Source: Phytophthora sp. 'mugwort'
Lineage: Eukaryota > Oomycota > Peronosporomycetes > Peronosporales > Peronosporaceae
NCBI GenBank assembly: GCA_033558025.1
Contig: JAUCEF010000008.1
Span: 2,232,001 to 2,296,000 of the forward strand
Reading direction: 5' to 3'
Length of the DNA: 64,000 bases
The position numbers and the translations under genes were made by a program. Positions within the stretch are counted from its first letter, which is position 1; each line of letters opens with the position of its first letter. Under the pieces are notes generated by a model. That model saw nothing but the letters and a program-made list of their open reading frames with translations, was not told the origin of the DNA and did not search any database. Positions 10,576-22,172 of the stretch are shown one piece after another.

Positions 10576-11054
10576 GTCAGCCTTGAGACTGCACGACGTC
10601 CATCAAAAAGTATCGAGACACTCTGCGCATGAAGCAGCCAGGTGGGCTTAGTTACCCTCTCCTTGTATACCCCAATTTCCCTATCGTAGTATTTTTTTTT
10701 CTTTTTCATTCTACACGTGCAAGTTGTAAATATTTTTATGTCGATTTCATTTCAGATGTCCATACAGTAAACCCAAGCTCTGCTTTTTGCCCTTCGGATC
10801 CCAACCAGTTTCTCGACCACAGGTGCTCGCTCAGCTAGAAAGCAAAGACGCAGTATTCACGGTTCACTCTTGTGTATCCTTATCGCCGAGTTGTGACTAA
10901 ATAGCTCTGAACGTAGCAGCACAGCACGAGACGACATCGATGCAGTCACATGTGGGTAGCTTTACCTATAATGCATCCACCTGGCTGGCTGCCAATATCA
11001 TTCCGCTGCATGCTCCTTCTGTCTGCCGCTGGCCTAAGATTCTCCTGCCGCGTC
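10576..11054. other. Convergent 3' intergenic region
   Basis: This separates the lipid-kinase stop from the 3' end of the PH-domain gene on the other strand. T-rich tracts at 10690-10740 may belong to the kinase 3' UTR. No further gene is seen. Confidence 0.4.
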
Positions 11055-11501
11055 CTACATATCCTGCTCGTTGGTGTCGTCGTCCTGGTCGCCCGTGAAG
11101 GAGCTGGAAAACTTGACGATGGCGCGACCAATGGCGCCAATCCACTCGTCCTTCTGCTTCTCATTCTCCGCGTACATATAGAAGGTCGAGTCGGGCGTGG
11201 CTACCTCGAAGCAGAAGCGCTTGTTGGTCTTTTCCTCAGCCGACTTAACAGTCAGGCAGTCCGCCAGGTCGATGAGCCCGTGCGCCGGCTCGCCCTGTGC
11301 GCGGCAGAAGTAGAGCTTGTTGCCTTTGAGCACGAAGTAACGCTTGCGCCACTCCTTGAGCCACACGCTGCGCTTGGTCAGCTCGCCCTCGAAGTCCGGG
11401 TCCGACAGGTCGCAGTGCGAGTAGTCGCCCTCCATGTCCCTCGCCGTCTCGAGGTCGTCGGCTCGCGGCTGTGTTCTCGGCTCAGAGTTTTGAAGATTCA
11501 C
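11055..11501 (-). CDS. Small PH-domain protein
   Basis: Up to 148 residues. From the internal Met at 11435 (MEGDYSHCDLSDPDFEG) the protein is 126 residues, and almost all of it is one pleckstrin-homology domain: EGELTKRSVWLKEWRKRYFV shown as EGELTKRS and WRKRYFVLKGNKLYF, a middle part rich in charged residues, FCFEVATPDSTFYMYAEN, and a C-terminal helix with the conserved Trp in DEWIGAIGRAI. PH domains bind phosphoinositides or proteins and bring their host to membranes; no catalytic domain accompanies it. The 22 residues before Met 11435 have poorer composition and may be 5' leader or follow an intron acceptor (CACAG near 11477), so the true start is probably 11435. It is convergent with the PH-containing lipid kinase 480 bp away, which may be chance. 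Confidence 0.8.
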   Translation of the reverse strand: MNLQNSEPRTQPRADDLETARDMEGDYSHCDLSDPDFEGELTKRSVWLKEWRKRYFVLKGNKLYFCRAQGEPAHGLIDLADCLTVKSAEEKTNKRFCFEVATPDSTFYMYAENEKQKDEWIGAIGRAIVKFSSSFTGDQDDDTNEQDM

Positions 11502-12012
11502 TTAGGTTTTGTATGCCTGAGAACGATAATGTGCACCACATATATTTGTGTGGTCACACATTTGTTGGAGGTGAGTTGTTGCAACAAGACCGGTCTACCT
11601 TATCCCCAGTAGGACATTTTAGTAGGACAAATGGAAGACCTAACGGCGAGCGTCGCGCTTGACGCGACATCATGCCAATGAATGCAAACGATGGCCAACC
11701 ATGAAGAGAGAAGAGCTGTTAATGCAGTAACATGAGATGAAGTCGAGCTCTTACGAATTCAAATTCCTGTCGTTCATACTAGTACGACAAGTACTTCAAG
11801 CGAGAAATGTCGGTTTGTCCTAGCCCTAGGACAAAAATTGAGAGAGCTACTACCACCATGACAAAAGTTTTTATCTCAACGCATCAGCAACCGAGCTGAC
11901 CGGCGGCGAGCCTTGGAAACCAGTCTGGTGACTCGTCGCTCGTTCGGTTCAACGGTCGACTGTGATTCTTTTCGAGATGGTGGAGGCGGGTGAATCTGTC
12001 TAGGCTGCTCCG
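11502..12012. other. Non-coding; TAGGACAAA inverted repeats
   Basis: No gene seen. TAGGACAAA occurs near 11631 and its complement TTTGTCCTA at 11814-11822, about 180 bp apart and facing inward; a perfect 10-bp palindrome (TTTGTCCTAG, 2-bp spacer, CTAGGACAAA) sits at 11814-11835. This could be a small MITE-like insertion, but no target duplication was found. Confidence 0.3.
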
Positions 12013-14460
12013 TTATTTCTTGGCAAGCATTGGTAGCTTGGGGGCCGAGTGGAATCTAATAAAGCAAGACTCATCGTTCCCCCAGCGCGGCGTGCGGCAC
12101 AATGCCACCTCGCATGGAGTGCACTGGTACCGAGTCTTGTACCCTTTTCGACTGTGCGGCACATTTTCCTTGCCGTGGCTTAGTTGACAGCACAAAATGC
12201 AGCAGAGTTGTTTGGTTCCCTCAAATAGTGTCTGCAAAACATTGTGAGCACAGCTAAGCTCTTCGAGAGATCTAACCATGAACGAGTACGCAGTCAGCTT
12301 ACGGGGTGATGGATCTGTCGCATTGAGAGCCGCAGCTTGCGCCATTCTGGATCGCTGTGTTAAAGTGTTCACTCTTCTGGTATACGAACGAGTGGGGCTT
12401 CGAGCTGACGACCCCCTCCATTTAATCACTAGTGGCCACGCTCTCAACTTGTGCTGTTTGAGTCTCCGGGTTGCGCTTGTCAAAGAGATCAGGTAGGCAT
12501 GCAGCTGCATCGCGGCAAAATGCGCTAAACGTGGAGTTCTCGAACTTGAACTGCTGGTAGGAACTGTATGATGAGCAATGATCGGCATCCATCAGAAACG
12601 CGTAGCTTTAACAACCCATGCACTGAGAAGGTAGTTAGAATTAGTCTTTCTTACACCAATACTGTAAGAAATGCGACGTACTTGCAGTAGCTGAATCGAT
12701 TGGTACGCATTGTAGACGAGAGTCATCAAAATCCGGATCCACATTGCTGCAAGTGGAGGCAAGTGGAAGTGAAGCGCTTTCACATTTTGAGGTAGCGTGA
12801 GTAGACATTGATGCCTCCTTTCACTCGGTTCCATGTAGAAATCACAGTTGCAATGATATGCTTTGCAGGTGGGGGTGGTCGACCGCGCTCATCAATAATT
12901 GCGACCAACGCTCGCCACAAGTTCAAATGCTGCTTGAGGGCCTCCATAGTGCCACAATGACCTAGTTCCTCGGATGAAAACCACGGCACTAAACACTCTG
13001 GCGTATAGATCCAGTCTAAGCACGTCTTTCTGACACTCGAAAACGCAAGGGGATACGCTTCTGCGACGTCCTCACCCACAACAACACGAACCACGCGAAT
13101 AATTGCAGATTGAGACGCATAGACTATGACGCCGTCCTTCAGCGACGCACAGAATATGTTGTACAAATATTGAGACCGGTGCCCTTGCTCCGGAAGCAGC
13201 TCTTTGAACCTTTCACTATCTGCCAGGGAAGTCAGCGTAATTGTAGCAAAGCAACCCCATTTTTTTTTTATCGAGCGCCTTCTCCATCTCAATTGTGCTC
13301 GACGACGAAAATGCGATCACGCTGTGGCGACACAACCACAGCAATATCATCGGGAGAAAACGCAAGATACTTCTGATCGGATCTGCACCCAACGAGTTAA
13401 CGTTAGCACTCCACACCAGCATTGCGGTTCCTCATCACTACGTACCGACACAGCAATCCGTATGATTTCGCTTCCTCAATGTGAAAGTTCGAATGACGAT
13501 CGGTAAACGAAGCCAATTCCGAACAAATATTGGCTTCGTTCTTGGACCTAATTTCATGCCAGCGGTAGCTATAGGCACGAGGAATCATGCTCCAATTAGT
13601 GCTGCGGCGGGGATTGTGATGCTACCTGCCAGATCTTCTGCAGTAGTCGCATTGTTGTGGCTTAAAAAGTCGATCAACAAGCTCATTCTTGTTGCCGTAA
13701 ATCGGAATCCCTCGATCTTTGCACAGTTGCTGCAACTCCTTGTTTCTTTTTCGGTCGAGGTCACCTCTGGAAAGTTGTTGCGATGGACAATCCCTTTCGT
13801 TACGAGCTTCGCCTCAGGCTGCAGTTATCGGAATACTCAATATACGAAGCACGAGTTAAACAACGGGCCGTTCTGCCAATTTCCGATATGCTTCCAAGCC
13901 GTCATCAACTTCGATAGTGGGGACAGCTTCGCAATTGCACGAAGAATCTTTATCGCTATGAGCCTGGTAATGTGAAATTTCCTCATTAAAAACCAATCCG
14001 GTGTCCGTTGACGCTCCGTTAGCATGGTCACCCATGCCTCAAAGCCTGCAAAACCTTCTGGCGTGGCGCCAACAGATAGAGAAGTAGGTCTACTTCTAAG
14101 AACATAGGACCATTTCGCTGGGCCGGAAGTTTCGACTGAAGTATTACACAAAACAACGCTGCCGAGCCCAGACTTGTACGCCAGCACGTACATCGATACC
14201 GAAGTGGTGCCAGCCGCTGAGCGCACTGAGAACTTCGAGGTAGCCCAATGCGTTGACTTGGCTCCCTTTTCGCTAACAACTACCGATCGCCCTCCAGCTT
14301 TTCCATACGTGAATGGAAAGCTTGGGTTCCGTTCGTGAGTCCCAATAATTGTTCCCCCAACAGTCAATGATTTGTCGATTTGCTGCTTTCGACTGGTAAC
14401 CTCTGTCCAGCGCGAACATGACACCAAGAAGACGAATGTGGCTGTCTGTTGCAACTCAAC
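12013..14460 (-). pseudogene. DDE transposase relic, probably PiggyBac-like
   Basis: Fragments in several minus-strand frames form one broken gene. N-terminal side (14454-13840): GGTIIGTHERNPSFPF, AKSTHWATS and a segment around YVLAYKSGLGSVVLCNT. Middle: MVLVWSANVNSLGADPI near 13420. Then WNRVKGGINVYSRYLK (about 12830-12780) followed by LPPLAAMWIRILMTLVYNAY, which fits the conserved GG-[IV]-D-x-x-[SD]-R-Y block of PiggyBac transposases. The C-terminus (about 12170-12030) has a Cys-rich end: CCILCCQ, YQCTPCEVALC and ESCFIRFH, like the zinc-binding tail of that family. Many stops make it inactive. Terminal repeats and a TTAA target site were not found, so the family call is tentative. Confidence 0.5.
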
Positions 14461-14654
14461 AAAGGGAACGCTGAAGAACTTTCACCACATCCACAACAGA
14501 CTCGCCTCTCGAGGCCACGTGCCCGCCCAGCTGGTGGACGTCCCAAAACGTCTCTGGGCCGAGTTGGACATTTGCAGGACCTTCGGATGGGGTCTATACA
14601 AAAACCAAGTATAACCCGATAAACCAGGTGGTGGTGAGCCACCTACTTCTACTG

Positions 14655-15060
14655 AGATCAGATAGCTCAGCTGGTTCAGCATCTAGTGTCACACGGAAGC
14701 GGCCCGGGGGTTCGATTCCAGGACCGACCAGACCTTTAGGACGATGGTTGGGGTTTGGCCGCGAATGTTGGGATATCTGGTCTTGTGACTGGACTGGTGG
14801 TCTTGGGGGCTACTGGGTGCCGTCTCATGGACTGTAGGCCTGGAAGCACGGTTAGACCCGGTAGTTCTTGAGAATGCTTGACCGGGCACTTCAGTAAGAG
14901 AGATGCGGGTCGTGGTTTAGAGGGGCAAAGCCTCCCAGTCATCGTCTCATGGGTTTGTAGGCCTGGTAGTACGCGCGGCTCGGGAGTGTGGCGACGCTCT
15001 AGACCTCGATCCAAAGAGTAGTCCAGTGATGTCGTGCATGCCATAACACGCGTAAGCGTC
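14655..15060 (+). mobile_element. tRNA-derived SINE
   Basis: The head resembles a tRNA gene. It has an internal polymerase III A box TAGCTCAGCTGG (14663-14674) and a perfect B box GGTTCGATTCC (14709-14719), spaced as in a tRNA, with GACCGACCA just after the B box like a 3' acceptor strand. The following 300 bp do not fold as a tRNA. They contain two related sub-blocks starting GTCTCATGG..TGTAGGCCTGG at about 14822 and 14944, suggesting an internally duplicated body. No A-tail or target duplication was identified, so the right end is approximate. Confidence 0.65.
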
Positions 15061-15632
15061 TGTAGCGTGTCGCGTTCTTCACCCGCCTGTCCGCCAACGT
15101 GGGGCCCCGCCTGGGTTCAAACATCCACACCGCCTTCAGGTACAGCAGACATAAGGCAACGCCCGCTAAGCGATCGGCAATGGAGCCGAGAACTTGGCTT
15201 ATGGGCCTGAAAGTGGTGGAGCCTGAAACCAGTAATGGCCGAGCACGCCGGCGGCGGATTGTAAGACATCAGGATGAAGCCTTGCGTTTGTGGCCTTACC
15301 TTCGGGCCACAGGCGTCTCTTCCCGGCTACGGTTCAACATGGCCGCGGGAAAGGAGCCCCGCTGACGGGTTTCCACCGCGCGATCGCTTGGATCTGCAGT
15401 CGTGAAGGGCGCCAACGCTCCGGACGTCTCTTCCCTGTCGTGGTTCAACATGTCCGCGAGTAAGGAGTCCCGCTGACGGGCTTCCGCCTCGTGGTCGCTT
15501 GGGCCATTGTCATCGAAGGGTGCCGACACAGGCAGTCCTCGCAATAAGGTGTGTAGTTGCCTACTCACCTGCGCGGACTGTCTTATTGCTTGCGCCTGGT
15601 TGCCTGCCATAAGGCAGCAACATGAAGGCCAA

Positions 15633-16058
15633 TCAGGGCGTGCATCCGAGCCTTGACGCCGATGAGACTTGGTTCATACTCGTGGAAGCGGATGTCATTG
15701 CGGTGCGTCCATAACAGCGAAGTACCACAACTCCCACTATGTGGAAGACCGCAAAGAGGCTGTAACCAAATTCCGTTTTGGCTCGGGGCGTAGGCATGAT
15801 GTCCGCGAAGTAGACCACAGTCGCCCACCTAATGGGAGACTCAAACCACTGCTGGAACACCTCAAGCCATTCCGCCCATACGGTTGCCGCAAAGTCACAA
15901 TACCAAAAGAGATGGGAGACGGTTTCAATGACTCCACACCCATGATGGCAGCGAGTCATAGCGCCTTGCACGTGCTGCAGCCTAAAGCCCACCCAAAGTG
16001 CGTTGTGCTGAAGTCTGTACAGCAAGTCCGCGTTCACAGGTAGTACGTGCTTGTTCAT
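15633..16058 (-). pseudogene. LINE C-terminal zf-RVT region
   Basis: 141 open codons with the zinc-binding pattern of the zf-RVT domain: RCHHGCGVIETVSHLFWYC, i.e. Cys-x3-Cys, then His about nine residues later and Cys four after that. This domain follows the RT in many plant and oomycete LINEs and is thought to help bind nucleic acid. The frame before it is broken, so it is a fragment of the same relic. Confidence 0.7.
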
Positions 16059-16424
16059 CTTTACGTCCCTGCCCCATACATTTGCGGGAGGCGCTTGTTC
16101 AAGGCCAAGTGCAGTCGTTGGTAGGCCGGGTACCTGGAGTTTGAACCAGGAGTTTGTGGATTAGCGACACCGTGAGATCAGCGACTGCATAGCCACTGAA
16201 GCTCCAAGTATGGAGTGCGCAGCCGTAGTGTGGCTTGGAGCGGGGTCCAATGGGCATGTTGGCCAACGGTCGTAATAGCGAATCAGTCTTAGTTAAGAAA
16301 GACCCGCAGAAGCTCACGCTGTTAGCACACCCAGGCTGGCCATGCTCACGGATGACTTGGGATAGCTTGGCGGCTTGAGGCGGGTATCCACTAAGCTCAA
16401 ACAAGTGAGATATCCGATAAACCT

Positions 16425-18887
16425 TTAAGCAATAAGGTCTTGGACAATGTCCAGGTGTGCGGCTCGCAAGGTCTTGGGCGTCTTGGTTGCAGTCGTGATA
16501 TCCACATTGTCCAGCAGCGGCATTGTCAACTTGTCAAACTTGGTCGTGAGTGATCTTGGGGCGCAGTTGGTGTTCCAAAGGAAGAGAACATGGTGCCAAT
16601 ACAAACCAAGCGGTCTCCATCGTCTTAGCCGTCGAGACACCACATGATGAGGGCTATTCCAGACCGGCGCGTACAAGATGTCAAAGTCGCGTCCCCAAGC
16701 TTTCATCACGGAGTCAAACAGCGCAATGACTGGGGCGGCCCATGAGGGTACATCATCCGGTGACTGGCGTACGGCCATGAGCAGCTTGCAGAGCATGTGT
16801 AGTTGGAGTCCCTCGATCATCGTTTTCATAGGCGTTAAGCCGAGGCCTCCCATGTGCATGGGCAACGTCCACCAAGCTCAGGGCACGATGTTCGACGTAG
16901 AAGACTGGGTCATGAACCGTACTATCATGTCCTGGACTTGGTCTTGGAAACCAGTTTCAGGTATGTAGCAGACACTGGCCGTGTACCAAAGAACAGGCAA
17001 GATGATCTGTTGTAGGATGACCACTTGCCCTCGCAGAGTGCGTGCCCGGTACTTCAGTGAACACCTTGTCTGCATGTCCGCCAATATGTGCTGTAGCCGT
17101 GCCGCGTCTGTGAGCTTGGGACCGTAGTATATACCAAGCAGTTTGGCCGAGTCGTTGTTCCAAACAACCTTTAGTCCCAATTGCTGTATTGCCTCACGGA
17201 TGCTGTCGGTTTCACTGTTCCAAGGGTGGGACGGCAGCACCAGATCTTGTTCTTGTTCAGCTCCATGCCCGATACCTCACAGAAGAGATCCACCAAGTCC
17301 AGTAGACGCTGAGTATCCCGCAGGTCCCTCAGTAGTCCAGTGCAGTCATCAGCAAAGCTGATACCTGTATGGACCACCGAAGAGTCTCCACACCGAAGTC
17401 CAGCATCCTTCATTTTGGCGCGAATCAAGTTCAGCGAAGGTTCCGCGTAAAGCACGAACAGACCCGGGGAGAGAGGGTATCCTTGCCGCACGCCTCTCCC
17501 TAAGTCAAAGGGCGAAGTGGGCTACCGTTGAATAGTAGCGCCACCAAAGTCCCAGGAAACATCACGCGTACCCAGCGACGAAACACTTCGCCGAAGCGGA
17601 AGTGCTCGAGGATCATGTCAAGGACATCCCACACCACGCTGTCGAAGGCCTTGGCAAAGTCAAGCAAGATAGCACAGCCATCGCGTCATCGTCTTCATAC
17701 ACTTTCATGAGCGCTTGAAGTCGCAGGTGAGCATGACGAATATCGCGCCCAGGCACGAAGCCATACTGGTCAGAGAATAGGAGACTGTCTAGCACAGTTC
17801 CCAGACGGTATGCCAGTATCTTGGGGCCCAGCTTGGCATCGACGTTGAGGAGAGTAATGGGTCTGTAGTTTCCAGGCTCTTTACGGTCTCCCTTCTTGTA
17901 TAGCAAGCAGACTTGGCCGCGACGCTGGAACTTGGACATCCTGCCTTTCTCCAGTTGAGCCGCGTAGACAATCTCCAGGATACGGCTCCAAAGCGGCACA
18001 TCAGTTAGGTAGTAGGCCAGGGGTAACCCATCGGGTCCTGGTGCCTTCTCCGACGACGTATGCTTGATAGCCCAGTAGAAGTCATTTGCTGTGAGTGGAC
18101 TGTCAAGATAGGCAGCTCGCTTCGGCGTCAGATCCTTGATCGTGTGTTCAAGGATCTGGGCCAGCTTGATGCGATCCCATTTCGGCTTGTCATGATGGAA
18201 CTCCCTTGAAGGTGATCAATAGATCCCGGACCAAAACTGGTTGAACTCCTGGCACATGACTTCCAACTCCTCCGGCGAATTGACAGGAATCGGACTGTTG
18301 TGCAGGATCTGAGGCGGTCGGAAGAAGTATTTGGTACCTCGATCAGAATCATGGAGGTCGGAGGCAAACTTCTTCTTCGATGCGTAGAACTTTCCCCCCT
18401 TCATCTTGACCTCCAGTAGTGCCCTCTTTTCAGTCAGCCGCCGGCGTTGATCATCGGTAGGCTCCGTCGCTTGGCGGTGCTGCAGATCATTCATTTCCAG
18501 GTGCAGTTCCTCAAGTTCGCGCTGGCGAGCATTCTTCCGGGATTCGAATAACTCGTGCAGGAAGATGTTGTCGCGACGCTTGTGCTCGTCGAGCAGGCAG
18601 CCCGGGTTGTAGTGAGAGTCCGTTGGTGCATGGAGCATGTCTGCCAACTTGATCAACGATTCTTGGAAATACTGCTGCGCTTCAGGCAGGTGGATGAACC
18701 GGTGGTGTCTTATGGGCGGCGAACAAGTCGTAGATCTCGCTGTCATCGACCTCGTCAGGCAGGCGCTGCAAGTCGACATAGTACCCGCTGGAGTTCTTGG
18801 AGTACGGTTGAAACCGATAGTTTCGATCGCAGATCGACAGCGTCTGGCCAACCAACTTAGATGCAACAGCTTGATCAGTGCATACAA
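16425..18887 (-). pseudogene. LINE reverse transcriptase, frameshifted
   Basis: From about 18,700 a charged helical pre-RT region (EHKRRDNIFLHELFESRKNA) leads to the RT: KGDRKEPGNYRPITLLNVDA (17,950-17,840), SDQYGFVPGRDIRHAH, and an AIVLLDFAKAFDS-type motif A in a shifted frame near 17,660. Next come GYPLSPGLFVLYAEP and motif C as SFADDCTG (FADD; the Asp pair lies at about 17345-17350). Thumb elements such as KLLGIYYGPKL follow. All catalytic Asp codons are present, but frameshifts near 18,230, 18,000, 17,680, 17,520 and 17,240 break the protein. The RT would copy LINE RNA at a nicked target. Confidence 0.85.
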
Positions 18888-19211
18888 AGCTGATGCCAGC
18901 GTTCCGGATGGTCTTGAATTCGCGCAGATGGCTGACGTTGGCCGACCAGATGGCCGGTTGCGTATCCGATCTGAGCGAGGTCATGATCTCCGTATCAGAG
19001 ACGTGGCGGCCAGGTTTCGCGCAGGAATCCACATGGAGTAGGTCAACTCACTCGAGACGAGCTGGGGAACTCCACGTAGAGCAGCTGCTTTCTTGTCGTC
19101 AGCGTTGCGCTCGGGATCCAGCATGGCTTTTTCCGCTGACGCGAGCTCGACCTGTGGAGTCTTGTTTCGCCACTCAGCATGCCAAGTCTGATCACAACGG
19201 GGAGCCGCCAT
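18682..19211 (-). pseudogene. LINE ORF1-like N-terminal part
   Basis: Starts with MAAPRCDQTWHAEWRNK at 19211 and continues, after a frame change near 19010, as DTEIMTSLRSDTQPAIW to YYVDLQRLPDEVDDSEIYDLFAAH. The latter looks like the RRM-like RNA-binding stretch of LINE ORF1 proteins (hydrophobic strand, then DSEIYDLF). No CCHC knuckles follow because the gene stops at the deletion junction near 18,700. It would have bound element RNA. Confidence 0.5.
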
Positions 19212-19612
19212 GATGATGGACTGCGAAGGCTGACGGACCGGTTCGGGCGTTTCTTCTTCCAGCTACTCTCTCTTGCTGCTGTCACGTACCCCCCCCCCCT
19301 TTACGGTAGGGTTAGGCCGCACTCCTCTGACCTCCTAGGGACACAGGGCGCAAACTCGGCAACAGCTTCAAGGGAGCAGCTCGATTGGGAGTCGCGACGA
19401 CTTGGTTCTTCGGCGGCGGCAGCCCGACGGCTTAGAGTGGTGTTGTCGCGGCGCGGGCGGGGTCTTGAGGTCCGGCGTCAGACGAGGTGACACAGCACGA
19501 CAGCTAGGCTGAGGTGGAGAAGCGACGACACGGGACTGGAGGGACCGAAGCTTGAAAGCGCAGCAGCTGGTATGGGCTATGCGCACTTGTGGAGTAGCCG
19601 GCAAATTGCACA

Positions 19613-20262
19613 CTTGTGATTGAACCAGAGCATACAGTGTCTAGAACCCAACGCGGGAGTTGTTCATGATGCAGATTCTCTCCGATCCCAGATCCGCGAA
19701 GAACAGTCGCAGATCCGGCTGTCAGAGTCGCTTCGTCTTCGAACCGGTGTAAGTACTCGTCATCAATCTCATGGGCCGTTTCTTGCAGCCTCTCTCTGAC
19801 GCAGCATGGAGTCTTTCATCTGGGCCAGGACCACAACGGCGCTGATCATCTGGGGGGAGTTTTGGTCGCCATTAGCGAAAAACTTGGATATGCTGCTCAG
19901 TTAGCTTGTGAACCGGGAAGTGGTGCATGCTTTCGGATTATTTTGCGGAAATCGCGCCGTAGGTCGATCAAATACTGTTTTCTTCGATAACTAATAAATT
20001 ACTGGAATACACGGTGTTTTTGTAAATATTTTCTAGAAGTACCTTTAGTTATCTAATATAAGAAAGCGAGGCCATAGCAATGCGCACCGAGTATTAAATA
20101 GGCTTCTGGTGTGTAATACTTCTGGTGAGTAATAGCGTGCTCGATATATTAACGGACAATCTGCTTCGGTTAGCACGTACGAGTTCTAAGCAACCTGGAC
20201 ACCAGCTCCTGTCTTAATAATACTTTTCGGTTTGATTCGTAAAAATACTTTATTAGCTTCGG
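19613..20262. other. Non-coding A/T-rich stretch
   Basis: No gene or repeat recognised between the LINE 5' end and the palindrome. Composition turns A/T-rich after 19,950. Confidence 0.4.
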
Positions 20263-20371
20263 CCTACTTTAAAAATGTAGCATACCCTCTCTGTACCACA
20301 GCGGAAGTCGTACTTTCATGACTTCCGCTGCGGTACTCTACAGAGAGGGTATGCTGTATTTTTAAAGTAGG
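20263..20371. repeat. 109-bp near-perfect palindrome (fold-back element)
   Basis: The left arm begins CCTACTTTAAAAATGTAGCA, and the right arm read backwards begins CCTACTTTAAAAATACAGCA. They agree at 31 of the first 33 positions, then again over AGCGGAAGTC after a 5-bp insertion (GAGTA) in the right arm. Arms of about 47 bp enclose about 10 bp. A single strand would fold into a long hairpin. No ORF. It resembles a fold-back MITE or an inverted duplication; flanking target duplications are not obvious. Confidence 0.85.
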
Positions 20372-20381
20372 AAAATTGTGT

Positions 20382-20419
20382 ATTGAAAACGACGGGAACT
20401 ATTGAAAACGACGGGAACT
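20382..20419. repeat. Perfect 19-bp tandem duplication
   Basis: ATTGAAAACGACGGGAACT occurs twice back to back (20382-20400 and 20401-20419), 11 bp after the palindrome end. It may be a slippage product at the insertion scar. Confidence 0.9.
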
Positions 20420-20900
20420 ACTGATGCGGGAAACTGTCCTAGGCGCGTTGCTGGGTATCCCGTGGCAGCTCTGTCTTTGGGGATCTTTGCCATCGAGGAA
20501 CGCCGACTATTGCTCAAACACGTGGAACTTGCAAATTGGGTGACCCGACGAGGAAACGGGAGCGGCATCGTCGATACCGCGAAATGGTTATTCGTTGCCC
20601 TCGTCGCTCCCTTTGTCATCTTCATCACCTTGGGCACAAGGGAAATTGGCCCCCGTGCGGTGAAGGAACCGTCCTGGTTCTTGAATGGTGCCCACCCCGA
20701 CTTTTTCGCGTCTTTGGGGTCGCACGGCGTCACGGACGGTTGGACATAATCGTTCTCTCCGAGGTGATCGTTAATCGATTTATGGAGCGTGCGGATCAGG
20801 CCGTTGTTGGTTATATCCAACCACTTGCCCTTGGTGAGGTCACCAACCCAATGTGGTTACGCGGAACAATTGGAGGTCACATCGCGGCGGATGCGGGTCA
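20420..20900 (-). pseudogene. Unrecognised repeat-like coding remnant
   Basis: The minus strand has about 130 open codons from 20820 with sensible composition (MDITNNGLIRTLHKSINDHL, GENDYVQPSVTPCDPKDAKK, KNQDGSFTARGPISLVPKVM). The frame is open upstream as PHWVGDLTKGKWL back to a TAG near 20,860. I know no domain. The neighbouring DNA to about 21,700 has further short minus-strand frames with stops, so this may be the end of a decayed transposon gene rather than a host gene. Confidence 0.3.
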
Positions 20901-22000
20901 AAGCGTGATCACTTAGCCGCTTATCTTTATCGACATTCAGATTGAGAACTCCGGTAAGTTCAAGCAGCGCTGGTAGATGTTCGAATCCTGCAACGTCTAT
21001 GTGGTACGGCTTCAGGGTGTTCTTGATTCTCTATTAGAAGCTGGACGGTCGTTCTCGTACAATTCGAACAAGTCGAGAATGGCGGGCCGCTGTACCCTTT
21101 GGCGTCTCAAGCATTCTTCTCTGACGTTCATCCCCACCACATCAAGTCGCGGTGACCACTGGAACCCAAGCGTTGGAGCAAATTGTAATATTCGTACGCT
21201 TCGGTGCAGACTCAAGAACCTGAGGCGCGCTTGAATTGCTGCCATCTTGCGTCGGCGGCGTGCGACTTGAGGGGCCCTGACGGTAACGGGGGGGGGGGGG
21301 GGCATGGCGGGCCCACTCGGAGGACACCTTCCGTTTTAGAATCGCCAATGGGCTACCTGAATCTCGGGATACGCTTGTGGATGGTAGCAGAAGGAATAGT
21401 TTTCCCTGGGATACGCCCGCTCGTGTGCAGCGGCACTAACGGCCGCCGCCCGAATATAGATCCGCTCACTATCCCGATGGACGTCGTGAGGAATATCGGG
21501 AGCCAGGACGAAATCCAACGCCGACTTTCCCTTTGCGTGCGGTAGTGTCATTCTCGATTTGTTCTGCTTCCGTTTGGCTGGAACTTGGGGGCTGCAAGAT
21601 TGAGCCTCTTCTGCTTACCGCCAAATTGCGGATGGTCGGGGGTGCTCGTATCAGCGCACTGCCTTGACGGGCTCGGAAAACGAGGCTGAGACAACTCAAC
21701 GCGTCGCTTACGTCAGGGTCCTCTTCGATTACGGAGGAGGTAATGTCATCTAAGATCTCACTCTCTCACAATCTCTCTCTCTCTCTGGCAGAGTGGTTAA
21801 AGCGGCAGACAACAGCTCTCCCATCTGCGGCGCAGAGGGAACATCAGGACCCCAGTGAGTATAAGTAGGACGGCCGAAGAGCGGAGGTAACAGCGGACGG
21901 CGCGGAGCGACAAATCGGCCATGTAAGACTACTTGCCTTAAGACGGGGTGGAGGGGTCGCCGCATGACCAAGGGGGAGAGGACGTAGATATGGCTCTAAC
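20901..22000. other. Degenerate sequence with a 15-G run
   Basis: Short frames on both strands, none recognisable. A run of 15 G lies at 21288-21302 and a CT-rich stretch (CTCTCT) at about 21750-21790. Probably old transposon sequence. Confidence 0.35.
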
Positions 22001-22172
22001 GGAAGGCGTGGGAAGCGGGGGATGCGGTTGGAAGGAGGGGGAAGCATCAAATCAAAGGAAGGTGAGAGGCAAGCAGACAACGGGGTAGGTATCCCCACCA
22101 CATGGTGAAGGGAACGAGGCAGCCCTAGCAGAGACGATCGATGAGCATCAGGCCGGAAGCCAGGACTCAATC

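Larger units (their letters stand above)
15296..19220 (-). mobile_element. Non-LTR retrotransposon (LINE, L1/Tx1-like) with deleted endonuclease
   Basis: Minus-strand coding blocks, 5' to 3': an ORF1-like segment (19211-18690); pre-RT segment (18700-18230); RT fingers and palm (17999-17170); thumb and connection (17240-16430); and a zf-RVT-type zinc region (16058-15633). No APE endonuclease block lies between the ORF1-like part and the pre-RT part; they meet abruptly near 18,700, so about 1 kb or more of the element is missing. The 3' coding end carries a duplicated segment (15300-15380 against 15400-15500). Multiple frameshifts are present. The 5' flank has an 11-C run at 19289-19299. Confidence 0.85.

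Noticed and set aside
10950..11612. Plus-strand 220-codon frame over the small PH gene
   Set aside because: Shadow of the GC-rich minus-strand PH domain; Leu/Val/Arg-heavy composition without domain.
14655..14735. Functional tRNA gene
   Set aside because: A and B boxes are right, but the anticodon arm and 5' acceptor strand do not pair properly and a SINE body follows.
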